Notes: generated from the sequence alone by a model not told the origin. 41,648 nt of DNA from Piscirickettsiaceae bacterium (GCA_002401365.1 NVSW01000001.1:26800-68447), one strand, 5' to 3'. Shown: positions 9,510-19,652, counted from the first letter of the stretch. Made by a program: numbers and translations.

Positions 9510-10905
9510 AATCAATGTATGGGTGGTAGATGATGACCGCTCAATTAGATGGGTTCTTGAAACGGCATTAAAAAAAGCGGGTCATCAGGTGACGAGTTTT
9601 TCTTCAGCAGACGGCATCCTTGAAATGATGGACAAGGAAACGCCCGACGTTTTATTAACCGATATTAGAATGCCGGGGAAAGATGGCATTGAACTATTGG
9701 TAGAATTACAAACAAAATACGCTAAGTTACCAGTGATAGTGATGACAGCACATTCAGATATGGACAGCGCAATTTCTGCCTATGATAGTGGCGCTTTTGA
9801 ATATTTGCCTAAACCGTTTGATATTGATGAAATGATTAGCCAAGTTGAGCGAGCCTATATTCAGACGAAACCAATAGACAACAAACAACATGACCCGTTT
9901 GGCGGAACCAGCAGTTCAGGCATTATTGGTGTGGCACCGGCAATGCAAGTTGTTTTTAGGGCGATTGGAAAGCTGTCTAGGTCAAATGTTACGGTGATGA
10001 TTAACGGCGAGTCGGGTACTGGCAAAGAATTGGTAGCAAAAGCTTTACATAAACATAGTCCCCGTGCAGATAGACCGTTTATTGCCTTAAATATGGCTGC
10101 AATTCCAAAAGACTTGGTTGAATCTGAATTATTTGGACATGAAAAAGGGGCGTTTACCGGCGCGGTTACACGTAGAAAAGGGCGATTTGAACAAGCCGAT
10201 GGTGGCACGCTGTTTTTAGATGAAATTGGTGATATGCCAGCAGATATGCAAACTCGTTTACTACGGGTTTTATCCGATGGAGAGTTCTATACTGTTGGTG
10301 GACATAAGCCCATTAGAGTGGATGTACGTATTATTGCGGCAACTCATCAGGGTCTAGAAGACTTGGTGCAACAAGGGTTGTTTAGAGAAGATTTATTCCA
10401 CCGTTTGAATGTCGTCAGAGTTAAAATTCCACCTGTTAGAGACAGGAAGGAAGATATCCCTTTATTACTTAATTATTTTTTATCTCAAATTTCTAATGAG
10501 CTTTCTGTAGAGGTAAAAAAGCTTAGTGCAGAGGCATCGACATTCTTGGCGCAGTTATCTTGGCCTGGTAATGTTCGAGAACTAGAAAACATGTGCCGTT
10601 GGTTAACGGTTATGTGCCCCTCAACTGAGGTGCAATTGGCTGATTTACCGTCAGAATTACTTGAAACAAAAGAAGACTCAGCGGCCCTTGTAAAGGGCGA
10701 TTGGTTGGAAATGGCTAAAAATGATATTACGGACTTGTTTCAAGCTGGAGAGACTGGGGTCGCCAAAAGAATTATTCCTGCGATTGAGAAAGTGCTAATT
10801 TATCAAGCGCTTGCGCATACTAATGGGCGTCGGCACGAAGCGGCTAAACTATTAGGCTGGGGAAGAAATACCTTAACGAGAAAAATTAAAGAGCTAGGTG
10901 CTTGA
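9499..10905 (+). CDS. glnG: Nitrogen regulation response regulator NtrC
   Basis: Receiver (VWVVDDDRSIRW), sigma54 AAA+ (GESGTGKELVAKALH, GAFTGA), Fis-type HTH C-terminus. ATG 9499 preferred over TTG 9487; overlaps ntrB by 11 nt. Confidence 0.97.
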   Translation: MDDKINVWVVDDDRSIRWVLETALKKAGHQVTSFSSADGILEMMDKETPDVLLTDIRMPGKDGIELLVELQTKYAKLPVIVMTAHSDMDSAISAYDSGAFEYLPKPFDIDEMISQVERAYIQTKPIDNKQHDPFGGTSSSGIIGVAPAMQVVFRAIGKLSRSNVTVMINGESGTGKELVAKALHKHSPRADRPFIALNMAAIPKDLVESELFGHEKGAFTGAVTRRKGRFEQADGGTLFLDEIGDMPADMQTRLLRVLSDGEFYTVGGHKPIRVDVRIIAATHQGLEDLVQQGLFREDLFHRLNVVRVKIPPVRDRKEDIPLLLNYFLSQISNELSVEVKKLSAEASTFLAQLSWPGNVRELENMCRWLTVMCPSTEVQLADLPSELLETKEDSAALVKGDWLEMAKNDITDLFQAGETGVAKRIIPAIEKVLIYQALAHTNGRRHEAAKLLGWGRNTLTRKIKELGA

Positions 10906-10914
10906 AATTAATCT

Positions 10915-11850
10915 TTAGGACTCTAGTTGTATGCTACCGATTAAATCTGCTAGCCGATTAATTTTCTGTGAAGCCATATAGTCCGATATTCCACGATTAA
11001 TTTTTTTACATATTAAAGGATCATAAAATAAAGCCGTGCCAATGCCTATCGCGCTTGCACCGGCAATCATAAATTCTATGGCATCATTAGCCGTTGTAAT
11101 GCCTCCCTGGCCAATGATTGGTATATTGTGTTGTTTGCAAACTTGATAAACTTGGTGAACCTTTAACAAAGCAATTGGCTTGATAGCGGGGCCCGATAAC
11201 CCGCCCTGAATATTACCAATAACGGGCTTTCTGGAGGTTATATCAATTGCCATTCCCATTAGCGTATTGATAACTGAAAAGGCATCACTTCCGGCCTCTA
11301 TACAGCGGCGAGCACTTTCAGCAATATCGGTTTGGTTTGGAGACAATTTAGTAATAATGGGTTTATTGGTAACCGAGCGGCAAGCCTCAACAACACGGGC
11401 AGACATATCGGGGTCATTACCGAAGGTTACCCCACCTTCTTTTACATTTGGACAGGAGATGTTTATCTCAATAGCAGCTATTGGCGAGTCATTGAATATC
11501 CGCGTAACATCCTTATATTCCTCGATAGTTGAGCCAGATACGTTTGCAATAAAGCGTGTTTCGGTAAAATCCAAGGTTGGTAGAATATCGTTAACAACGT
11601 TTGCAGCGCCTGGATTTTGTAAGCCGATGGCATTGAGCATCCCAGAGGGGGTTTCATAAACACGGTGGGTGGGGTTGCCTGACCGTGCATTAAGAGTCGT
11701 GCCTTTTAGACAAACAGCGCCAACATCCTGATGAGAGAAGCCGTCGACACGGGTATATTCATTACCGAAACCGACACAACCTGATAATAAAACTAAGGGT
11801 GTTTGGAAGGTCAAATCACAAAAAGTAGAGGTAAGTTTTGAATTGAGCAT
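10915..11850 (-). CDS. Class 1 (1B-like) dihydroorotate dehydrogenase-like flavoprotein
   Basis: 311 aa; GLQNPGAANVV, IEINISCPNVKEGGVTFG (class-1 catalytic Cys), KLSPNQTDI, IIGQGGITTANDAIEFMIAGASAIGIGTAL. Confidence 0.85.
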   Translation of the reverse strand: MLNSKLTSTFCDLTFQTPLVLLSGCVGFGNEYTRVDGFSHQDVGAVCLKGTTLNARSGNPTHRVYETPSGMLNAIGLQNPGAANVVNDILPTLDFTETRFIANVSGSTIEEYKDVTRIFNDSPIAAIEINISCPNVKEGGVTFGNDPDMSARVVEACRSVTNKPIITKLSPNQTDIAESARRCIEAGSDAFSVINTLMGMAIDITSRKPVIGNIQGGLSGPAIKPIALLKVHQVYQVCKQHNIPIIGQGGITTANDAIEFMIAGASAIGIGTALFYDPLICKKINRGISDYMASQKINRLADLIGSIQLES

Positions 11851-11911
11851 TGTTGAAATAAAGATGGGATAATTGCGCGATTATATCAGTTAACAATACA
11901 ATCATACCGTT

Positions 11912-12367
11912 ATGATACACGTCGTTCTATTTGAACCAGAAATTCCGCCAAATACAGGCAATGTGATGCGTTTATGTGCCAATACGGGGGCTAGGCTTAG
12001 CCTTATTCACCCGCTTGGTTTTGAATTAGACAATAAAAAGCTACGTAGAGCAGGTATGGATTACCGCGATTGGGCGGATGTAAAAGAATATCAAAGCTTC
12101 GCTGAATTTTTAGTAACTGAACGGCCGGGCAACGTGTACGCGTTTTCCCGGTTTGCGGTTAATAACTATGCACAGGTTAACTATCAAGACGGTGATGCTT
12201 TGGTGTTTGGTCCAGAAACTAGAGGATTACCAGCAAGCGTATTAGACCAATTGCCGGCTGATAATAAGTTATTAATTCCGATGCGGCAGGGGAACCGTAG
12301 TTTGAATTTATCAAATTCGGTAGCGGTGGGGTTGTATGAAGCTTGGCGGCAATTAGATTTTAAGTAA
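11912..12367 (+). CDS. trmL: tRNA (cytidine(34)-2'-O)-methyltransferase
   Basis: 151 aa SPOUT protein; EPEIPPNTGNVMRLCANTGA, FGPETRGLP, RSLNLSNSVAVGLYEAWRQ. Confidence 0.96.
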   Translation: MIHVVLFEPEIPPNTGNVMRLCANTGARLSLIHPLGFELDNKKLRRAGMDYRDWADVKEYQSFAEFLVTERPGNVYAFSRFAVNNYAQVNYQDGDALVFGPETRGLPASVLDQLPADNKLLIPMRQGNRSLNLSNSVAVGLYEAWRQLDFK

Positions 12368-13379
12368 GCCCAAGTGTTGGGACAACTTTCTGTGCCCGTA
12401 AAAGTAATTTATTAACGGCGATTTCAGGGTCTAAGCCTTCGAATAAAATTCGATAAATCTGCATGCAAATTGGCATGTCGAGCGACCATTTTTTACTTAG
12501 GGCATACACTTCTTTTGCAGCATGAATGCCTTCAACCTCTTGGCCAATTTGTTTAGCGGCAGAATATCTATCATTACCTTTGCCCAACTGTAAACCGAGA
12601 CGACGATTACGAGACTTATCATCGGTGCAGGTTAAGACTAAATCACCTATCCCAGCTAAGCTCAAAAAAGAGCTTTCAGAACAATGATATACATTCCCCA
12701 GTTGCACCATCTCGTGTAAACCAAGGGTAATCAGTGCCGCGCGAGCATTGGCACCAAAACCTAAGCCGTCTGAAATACCGGCTGCAATGGCCAAGATGTT
12801 TTTTATAGAACCACCAATTTCTGCACTAGCGATATGATCGCTGGGAAAAGCTAAGAAACGTTTACTCCTTAATGTATCGGCAACATAATTTGCATCTTCA
12901 ATGTTGGGTGATGCAACCACTATCGCAGTGGGTAAGTCTTCAGCAACTTCAAGCGCAAAGCTAGGGCCAGAAATTAAAGCCATGCGTGTGTTGGGACCTA
13001 AAACTTGTTCGACAACCTCATGGGTAAGTAGTCCTGAATCGGTTTCAAAACCCTTCGTGATCCAAGTGATGACGGTATTTTTTTGTAGGTAGGGTTTACA
13101 TTTAGTAAGCGTATCTCGAAAGGCATGGCTGGGTACGCCAATCATTATAAAACTATGATTAGAAACAGTTTTCTTTAAATCATCACTTAATGTAAGTGTT
13201 TCTGGGAACGTGGTGCCAGGTAAAAATTGAGTATTAGAGCGTTGTTTTTTTAGTTTACGGATGTGTTTTGGGTCGTGCCCCCATAAGGTTACAAAATGCC
13301 CATTCCTAGCCATCATGATGGCCATAGCGGTTCCCCAAGAGCCTGCGCCTAAAACAGCAATTTTCTTAGGGTCTTTCAT
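12360..13379 (-). CDS. gpsA: Glycerol-3-phosphate dehydrogenase (NAD(P)+)
   Basis: 339 aa; VLGAGSWGTAMA, GPSFALEVA, GGSIKNILAIAAGISDGLGFGANARAALITLG. Confidence 0.98.
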   Translation of the reverse strand: MKDPKKIAVLGAGSWGTAMAIMMARNGHFVTLWGHDPKHIRKLKKQRSNTQFLPGTTFPETLTLSDDLKKTVSNHSFIMIGVPSHAFRDTLTKCKPYLQKNTVITWITKGFETDSGLLTHEVVEQVLGPNTRMALISGPSFALEVAEDLPTAIVVASPNIEDANYVADTLRSKRFLAFPSDHIASAEIGGSIKNILAIAAGISDGLGFGANARAALITLGLHEMVQLGNVYHCSESSFLSLAGIGDLVLTCTDDKSRNRRLGLQLGKGNDRYSAAKQIGQEVEGIHAAKEVYALSKKWSLDMPICMQIYRILFEGLDPEIAVNKLLLRAQKVVPTLGLT

Positions 13380-13387
13380 GGATAAAA

Positions 13388-13849
13388 TTAATTAACTTTA
13401 GACTTATCAATGCTTTGCATTTGCTGTGTATAAAGTGCGTCAAAATTGACCGGGTTTAGTAGCATTTGTGGGAAGCCACCTTTGGTTACGATGTCAGAAA
13501 TCACTTCGCGTAAGTAGGGAAATAAGACACTCGGGCAGAAGCTACCCAATAAAGGCCCCATTTCCTGGTCTGAAAAGCCGTCGACACCAAATATGCCGAC
13601 CTGAGTGGCTTCGACTAAATAGGCTGTTTTGTCATCATTTTTTACCGTAACGGTAACAGTAATCGATGTTTCGTATAAATTTTGCGGTGCTTTATTGGTT
13701 TGAGTCGTCAAATTTAAATCAACGTGTGGCTCCCATTTTTCAGTAAATACGATGGGTGCATTTGGTGATTCGAAAGAGATATCCTTGATGTACAATTTTT
13801 GAATTGCAAATTGTTTTTTAGGGGGTGTTAGGGGGTCTTTGTCAGCCAT
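13388..13849 (-). CDS. secB: Protein-export chaperone SecB
   Basis: 153 aa; FAIQKLYIKDISFESPNAP, FPYLREVISDIVTKGGFPQMLLNPVNFDALY. Confidence 0.98.
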   Translation of the reverse strand: MADKDPLTPPKKQFAIQKLYIKDISFESPNAPIVFTEKWEPHVDLNLTTQTNKAPQNLYETSITVTVTVKNDDKTAYLVEATQVGIFGVDGFSDQEMGPLLGSFCPSVLFPYLREVISDIVTKGGFPQMLLNPVNFDALYTQQMQSIDKSKVN

Positions 13850-13900
13850 TGTTATTGTTACCTAATTTTGTGGTTGCTGCTCTTTATACTTACAAGAGTA

Positions 13901-14326
13901 TTATTTTTTTACTAAAGGCATATTGGCATCAAGCCAAGCCTGAACGCCGCCATTAAGCGCATATACATTGGTAAAGTTTAGTTTGCTTAAAATTTTACAA
14001 GCTTCGTCAGAACGTGTGCCGGATTTACAGTAAAAAAGTAGCGGCCGTCCAGCGTATTTTTTAAGTTTTTCTGACTGTTCTTTGATGTCGGATAAAGGCA
14101 TATAGATCGCATCCGAAATATGCCCTTCTTTGTATTCACTTTCTGTACGAGTGTCGATAATAACAGCGTCTTCACGATTAATGAGGTTGATAACCTCGGG
14201 TGCTGAAAGCAACTTATATTTACGAGTAGCGTCACTGAAAACAGTTTGTAATAATAAAACAATAACAACCACAAGACCAATAAATAATAAGCTGTGATTG
14301 CCAATAAATTCTAAATAAATATCCAT
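13901..14326 (-). CDS. Membrane-anchored rhodanese-domain protein (YibN-like)
   Basis: 141 aa; N-terminal TM helix, VIIDTRTESEYKEGHI, active-site loop YCKSGTRSDEA. Confidence 0.93.
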   Translation of the reverse strand: MDIYLEFIGNHSLLFIGLVVVIVLLLQTVFSDATRKYKLLSAPEVINLINREDAVIIDTRTESEYKEGHISDAIYMPLSDIKEQSEKLKKYAGRPLLFYCKSGTRSDEACKILSKLNFTNVYALNGGVQAWLDANMPLVKK

Positions 14327-14351
14327 TAGGCTCGGTTGTTAGAGAGAAAAA

Positions 14352-14660
14352 TTAAGAATAAAAGGCTTTTAAAAGTTTAACGAGTTCAATAGTACTCTTA
14401 TTAGCTACCTTGTAGATCACCTGGGTGGCATTTTTTCGGCAGGTTAGAATGCCTTTATCACGCATGATAGCGAGGTGTTGAGAGACATTGCTTTGCGATG
14501 TGCCAACGCTATCAATGAGTGTCTGCACAGTTTTTTCGCCATAGCCTAGCTGGCAAATGATCTTTAAACGAATAGGATGAGAAAGAACTTTTAAGCGGCC
14601 TGCGGCCTCAATAATGTGCGTATCATTGTTGATAATAGCTTCGGTTGCTAAGTTTGTCAT
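14352..14660 (-). CDS. ArsR/SmtB-family winged-helix repressor
   Basis: 102 aa; LKVLSHPIRLKIICQLGYGEKTVQTLIDSVGTSQSNVSQHLAIMRDKGILTCRK. Confidence 0.92.
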   Translation of the reverse strand: MTNLATEAIINNDTHIIEAAGRLKVLSHPIRLKIICQLGYGEKTVQTLIDSVGTSQSNVSQHLAIMRDKGILTCRKNATQVIYKVANKSTIELVKLLKAFYS

Positions 14661-14768
14661 GGTGGCGCCCTTTTATTTAATTTGTTTGCGCATCTAGTGC
14701 ACGAATATCGTAAAATAATTTACTTATATTCCTGCTCATTATAACAAGCAAATCGTGGAGAAAACATT

Positions 14769-16313
14769 TTGAATGCTAAATTAGTACCTAAGCCCATTAT
14801 ATTGATGATTTTAGATGGGTTTGGTTACACTGAATCAGATCAATATAATGCGATTAATGCAGCGAATACACCGAACTGGGATGCCTTATGGCAAAAGTAT
14901 CCGCATGCGTTATTGGACTGTTCAGGCTTGGCAGTAGGCTTGCCTGAGCATCAAATGGGAAACTCAGAGGTGGGGCATTTACACTTGGGTGCTGGCCGCT
15001 TATTAGCGCAAACATTCACTCGCCTTAATAATGACGTGGCGACGGGTGATTTTAAGAAAAACCCTGTGCTGAGCAAGCTGGTCGATGATGTTGTCGCTGA
15101 TCATAAAGCGCTGCATGTAATTGGCTTGCTTTCTCCAGGTGGCGTACACAGCCACGAGGATCATATTCGGGCGATGTTAGAAATGGCAGCAGAGAAAGGG
15201 GTAAAAAAATTATATTTGCATGCAATATTAGATGGTCGAGACACGCCACCTCGTAGTGCGCAGGCATCGTTAGAAAAAATGGAGGCAACCTTTGCAAGGT
15301 TAGGCGTTGGTGAAATAGTGTCTATTGTTGGGCGTTTTTACGCAATGGACAGAGATAACCGCTGGGATAGGGTACAAGCCGCTTATGACCTTATGTCATT
15401 CGCCAAGGGGCAGTTTGCCGCCGCTTCGGCAACAGAGGGGTTGCTGGCCTCGTATCAACGAGATGATACAGATGAGTTTGTGTTGCCAACCAGTATCGGC
15501 GATGAAAAAGTTATCATTGATGATGGTGACAGTATTATTTTTATGAATTTTAGAGCGGATAGAACACGAGAATTAACACGGGCATTTACGGAGCAAAATT
15601 TTGCTGAATTTCAGCGTGATTGGCAACCTAATATTAAACAGTTTGTTTGTTTGACTGAATACCATGAAAATTTTGATTTGCCAGTTGCTTACCTACCGCA
15701 AACTATTACGAACAGTTTTGGCGAAGTGCTTGCCGAAAAAGGGCAGCGCCAATTACGCATTGCTGAAACGGAAAAATATGCACACGTTACGTTCTTCTTT
15801 AATGGTGGCGTGGATACGCCATACCCGGGGGAGGACAGGATACTGATCCCGTCGCCAGATGTTAAAACTTACGACTTACAGCCTGAAATGAACGCGCCTG
15901 AACTAACGGATAAATTAGTTGAGGCTATATTATCCGAACAATATGATGCCATTATTACCAATTACGCCAATTGCGATATGGTTGGCCATACGGGAAATTT
16001 TGCTGCGGCAGTACGGGCAGTTGAAACGGTTGATGCAAGCATAGGCCGAGTTGTTGCGGCGGTAAAGAACGTTGGAGGGGAAATTTTTATAACTGCAGAT
16101 CATGGAAATGCCGAGCAAATGGTAGACCCAAAGACGGGGCAGACTCACACTGCGCATACAACTAACCCCGTGCCGTTTTTATACGTTGGGCGCTCAGCGA
16201 CACTGATGTCGACAGGTAATTTAGCTGATGTATCGCCGACACTGTTAAAGGCTATGGGTGTTGAGGTACCGAAAGAAATGACGGGCCATAGTTTGTTAAA
16301 CTTAGACGTTTAA
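14769..16313 (+). CDS. gpmI: 2,3-bisphosphoglycerate-independent phosphoglycerate mutase
   Basis: 514 aa; MILDGFGY, MGNSEVGHLHLGAGR, HAILDGRDTPPRSA, ITADHGNAEQM; TTG start. Confidence 0.98.
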   Translation: MNAKLVPKPIILMILDGFGYTESDQYNAINAANTPNWDALWQKYPHALLDCSGLAVGLPEHQMGNSEVGHLHLGAGRLLAQTFTRLNNDVATGDFKKNPVLSKLVDDVVADHKALHVIGLLSPGGVHSHEDHIRAMLEMAAEKGVKKLYLHAILDGRDTPPRSAQASLEKMEATFARLGVGEIVSIVGRFYAMDRDNRWDRVQAAYDLMSFAKGQFAAASATEGLLASYQRDDTDEFVLPTSIGDEKVIIDDGDSIIFMNFRADRTRELTRAFTEQNFAEFQRDWQPNIKQFVCLTEYHENFDLPVAYLPQTITNSFGEVLAEKGQRQLRIAETEKYAHVTFFFNGGVDTPYPGEDRILIPSPDVKTYDLQPEMNAPELTDKLVEAILSEQYDAIITNYANCDMVGHTGNFAAAVRAVETVDASIGRVVAAVKNVGGEIFITADHGNAEQMVDPKTGQTHTAHTTNPVPFLYVGRSATLMSTGNLADVSPTLLKAMGVEVPKEMTGHSLLNLDV

Positions 16314-16319
16314 GAAACC

Positions 16320-17492
16320 TTGTACGGCAACGTCATCAGGAATATTTTTGTTGTTGTGCTGTTATTGGCATCTGCAACAGCAGCTCTGTCGGCTACAAAA
16401 CAAGAGGAGGAAAAGGCCAAGCAACTGGCTCAACTGAGGCAGAAGATGGCATCGGTAGAGGAAACAATTAAGACGAGCCAAAGGACGCTAAGTAAAGAGG
16501 AAAAAGAACTGCAAAAGCTAGAAAAAGCGCTTGGAAAATCTATCAATATATATAGAAAGCTTACCAATAAGCGTAACCGATTAAAGAAAAATATTTCGTC
16601 TTTACGAAATGAAAAAATAGAGTTAGAAAATAAAATTAATCAACAAAAACAAATTCTTGCTGAGCAACTCCGTTCTGCTCATGTGATGGGCAAACAACAA
16701 AAAATCAAACTACTATTAAATCAACAGCAACCTGAGCGCTTGAGTCGGGTGATGCAATATTATGATTTTTTCAACCAAGCGAGGGTGCAAAATGTTCGCG
16801 AGCTAAAGGCCGCTGTAGCAAAATTAAATGACGTTGAGGACAAGCTAGAAAGCCAAGAAAGGTTGATGGTAACAGTGTTAGACGCGCGAAAGTTGGAACA
16901 AAAAAAGTTACTGTTGGCGAAGAAAAAGAGAAAAGCTGTATTAGCAACCCTGCATCAGTCTATTAAAGATTCAGACAAAGAGCTTAAGCGGCTTCAGGAG
17001 AATGAAAAAAGATTAGCGAACCTGTTGGTAAGCATTCGTCAGGCAATCGATGACATTCCGATTCCAGAAAATAAAAACAAAGCGTTTCACTCGCTAAAGG
17101 GTAGCCTACGCTGGCCTTTAAAGGGAGCTTTGCGTAAAAGGTTCGGCAGTGCTAGACGGTCTGGTCGGTTTGATGGCGTGTTAATCGCTGCAAGAGAAGG
17201 GACTGCTATCAGGTCTATCTCAGATGGTAGAGTCGTGTATGCTGATTGGCTTCGAGGTTATGGCTTACTATTGATCATTGATCATGGTGAAAATTATTTA
17301 AGTTTGTATGCATTCAATGAAAGCCTGTATAAAGAAGTTGGCGACTGGGTGGCTGAAGGCGAAACTGTTGCGACGGTAGGTGTTAGCGGCGGGCAACAAA
17401 AAGCTGGTCTATACTTTAGTATTAGAAAAAATGGCAAGCCGGTGAACCCTATTCACTGGTGCCGAGCAGTTAAAAGGGGTCGTGTAGGATAG
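16320..17492 (+). CDS. envC: Murein hydrolase activator EnvC (coiled coil plus LytM/M23)
   Basis: 390 aa; signal peptide, long coiled coil, degenerate LytM domain; follows gpmI. Confidence 0.93.
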   Translation: MYGNVIRNIFVVVLLLASATAALSATKQEEEKAKQLAQLRQKMASVEETIKTSQRTLSKEEKELQKLEKALGKSINIYRKLTNKRNRLKKNISSLRNEKIELENKINQQKQILAEQLRSAHVMGKQQKIKLLLNQQQPERLSRVMQYYDFFNQARVQNVRELKAAVAKLNDVEDKLESQERLMVTVLDARKLEQKKLLLAKKKRKAVLATLHQSIKDSDKELKRLQENEKRLANLLVSIRQAIDDIPIPENKNKAFHSLKGSLRWPLKGALRKRFGSARRSGRFDGVLIAAREGTAIRSISDGRVVYADWLRGYGLLLIIDHGENYLSLYAFNESLYKEVGDWVAEGETVATVGVSGGQQKAGLYFSIRKNGKPVNPIHWCRAVKRGRVG

Positions 17493-17521
17493 CGGCCAAT
17501 AATAAATGGATTGGAGTAGAT

Positions 17522-18820
17522 ATGAATTTTATACGTAAAACATTACCCGTATTAGCCGTGGGTGCAGTTATGGGTGTGTTAATTAGTTTGGGCGGAATGG
17601 TGCTTGCGGAGAAAGAGCCTAGCTCACAAATGGGTGGTTTACCATTGGAAGATTTACGTGCCTTTTCTGATGTTTTTGGCCAGATTAAATCTTCGTATGT
17701 AGAAGAGGTGAGTGATCATGATTTACTAGAGAGCGCCATTAAAGGGATGCTAAGTGGATTAGATCCTCATTCTACGTACCTAGACAAAGAAGCATTTACC
17801 AGTTTGCAAGAAGGTACGCGTGGTGAATTTGGAGGCTTAGGCATAGAAGTGGGTATGGAAGATGGTTTTGTAAAAATCGTTGCGCCCATCGATGACACAC
17901 CGGCGTATAAAGCGGGTGTTAAATCAGGTGATTTGATTATTCGCCTCAATGAAAAGCCGGTAAAAGGGATGAGTTTGGCAGACGCGGTGAAAATCATGCG
18001 TGGTAAGCCCGGCACTGATATTTTATTAACGATTATTAGAGAAGGCGAAGAAAAGCCATTAAAAATAACGATTACACGCGATATTATTAAAGTCGTCAGT
18101 GTTAAAAGTCGTATGTTAGAACCGGGGTTTGGCTATATTCGAATTGCTAGTTTTCAATCTCGTACCGGTTCAAATTTAAGAGAGGCTATTTCGTCACTTA
18201 AAAAAGAAAACGATTCAGAACAGTTAAAAGGCTTAGTGTTAGATTTAAGAAATAACCCGGGTGGCCTGCTCAATGCAGCGGTATCAGTTAGCGATGCATT
18301 TTTAACCTCTGGCCTTATTGTGTATACCCAAGGGCGAATTGAAAACTCAAGAATGACCTTTAAAGCAAACCCAGATGATTTATTAAAAGGCGCGCCTATC
18401 GTTGTGCTGGTAAATGGCGGTTCAGCATCAGCATCAGAAATTGTCGCTGGTGCACTTCAGGACCATAAACGTGCGGTGATTATGGGGCAACAAAGCTTCG
18501 GTAAAGGTTCTGTGCAAACGGTATTGCCGAGTGGCAAAGATAGCGCCATTAAATTAACGACAGCACGTTATTTCACCCCTTCAGGTCGCTCGATACAGGC
18601 CGAAGGGATTACTCCAGATATTGTCTTATCACGGGTTAAGCTAGAAAAAATTGAGGAAGTGTTTGAGCCGATAAAAGAAAAAGATTTAACAAAACACCTA
18701 GTAAACCCAGACGGGGAAGATGATGTGAAAGTCAAAAAACCTAATAATAAAGTGAATAACGACTACTCTTTAAACGAAGCATTAAATTTGCTTAAGGGTA
18801 TAAATATACTAAAAAAATAG
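17522..18820 (+). CDS. ctpA: S41-family C-terminal processing peptidase
   Basis: 432 aa; GLDPHSTYLD, PDZ domain, NGGSASASEIVAGALQDHKRAVIMGQQSFGKGSVQTV catalytic region. Confidence 0.95.
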   Translation: MNFIRKTLPVLAVGAVMGVLISLGGMVLAEKEPSSQMGGLPLEDLRAFSDVFGQIKSSYVEEVSDHDLLESAIKGMLSGLDPHSTYLDKEAFTSLQEGTRGEFGGLGIEVGMEDGFVKIVAPIDDTPAYKAGVKSGDLIIRLNEKPVKGMSLADAVKIMRGKPGTDILLTIIREGEEKPLKITITRDIIKVVSVKSRMLEPGFGYIRIASFQSRTGSNLREAISSLKKENDSEQLKGLVLDLRNNPGGLLNAAVSVSDAFLTSGLIVYTQGRIENSRMTFKANPDDLLKGAPIVVLVNGGSASASEIVAGALQDHKRAVIMGQQSFGKGSVQTVLPSGKDSAIKLTTARYFTPSGRSIQAEGITPDIVLSRVKLEKIEEVFEPIKEKDLTKHLVNPDGEDDVKVKKPNNKVNNDYSLNEALNLLKGINILKK

Positions 18821-18887
18821 TCGTTACGGGCGGTAGGTTATCAAATTAAATAGGTTCACAATATTCAAGCGAGGTTGTTTTTTAGCC

Positions 18888-19652
18888 TTGTTAGGTACGT
18901 TAAGTTGGCTAACACAAACCGTCAATGCCAATGGTGATATAGCTCAAGCGCCGGTCGTCATTAGTATTATTATTGATGATATTGGCTACAGCCTTAAAGA
19001 AGGTAGAGCAATGATTGAGTTGCCTTCTAAATTGACTTATGCGGTGCTTCCAAATGCGCCATATACGCAGCGGCTTGCTGAGCTAGCTCATCAGCAGGGC
19101 AAAGAAGTGATGTTACATTTGCCAATGCAATCCACCTCCAATGAGGCATTAGAGCAAGGTGTGCTTATTGTTGATATGAACCAGACAGAAGTCGTTGGCG
19201 CAATGCAAAAAGCGTTTGCAAAAGTGCCGTATGCGGTTGGCATGAATAATCATCAAGGCAGCCTACTAACGCGCCACCCAGGCCATATGACATGGGTGAT
19301 GGCAGAGATGAAAAAGAATGGACTGTACTTTGTGGATAGTCGCACGTCTAAGCAGTCTATAGCCGGTATGATCGCGCTAGAAAACGACGTGCCCACCCTA
19401 ACACGGGATGTGTTTTTAGACCATGATATAGACCGGGTGAGCATTCAGCAACAATTCAATCGCTTGATTAAATTGGCAAAAAAAAATGGTCGGGCTGTTG
19501 GTATAGGCCACCCGCATCCAGAAACAATAGCGGTATTGCGCCATATGTTACCTAAGTTAGAAGAGCTAAATATCAAGCTTGTGCCTGTTTCCCATCAGTT
19601 AATGGAAAATAAGTGGTTGTTTACTAAGGCGAGACGAAGAGCTTGGCAATGA
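18888..19652 (+). CDS. Divergent polysaccharide deacetylase family protein (YibQ-like)
   Basis: 254 aa; VISIIIDDIGYSLKEGRA, YAVLPNAPYTQRLA, MLHLPMQ, GIGHPHPETI. Confidence 0.9.
   Translation: MLGTLSWLTQTVNANGDIAQAPVVISIIIDDIGYSLKEGRAMIELPSKLTYAVLPNAPYTQRLAELAHQQGKEVMLHLPMQSTSNEALEQGVLIVDMNQTEVVGAMQKAFAKVPYAVGMNNHQGSLLTRHPGHMTWVMAEMKKNGLYFVDSRTSKQSIAGMIALENDVPTLTRDVFLDHDIDRVSIQQQFNRLIKLAKKNGRAVGIGHPHPETIAVLRHMLPKLEELNIKLVPVSHQLMENKWLFTKARRRAWQ

Noticed and set aside
9861-10208. 115-aa antisense ORF within ntrC (and similar shadow ORFs, e.g. 6593-6913, 11267-11659, 39932-40429)
   Set aside because: Opposite-strand or alternate-frame ORFs overlapping strongly recognised genes, with no own family motifs; typical coding shadows.
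17522-18820. ctpA inserted between envC and the yibQ-like gene
   Set aside because: Differs from E. coli order, but gpmI-envC-ctpA-yibQ is a common arrangement in other gammaproteobacteria, so not novel.
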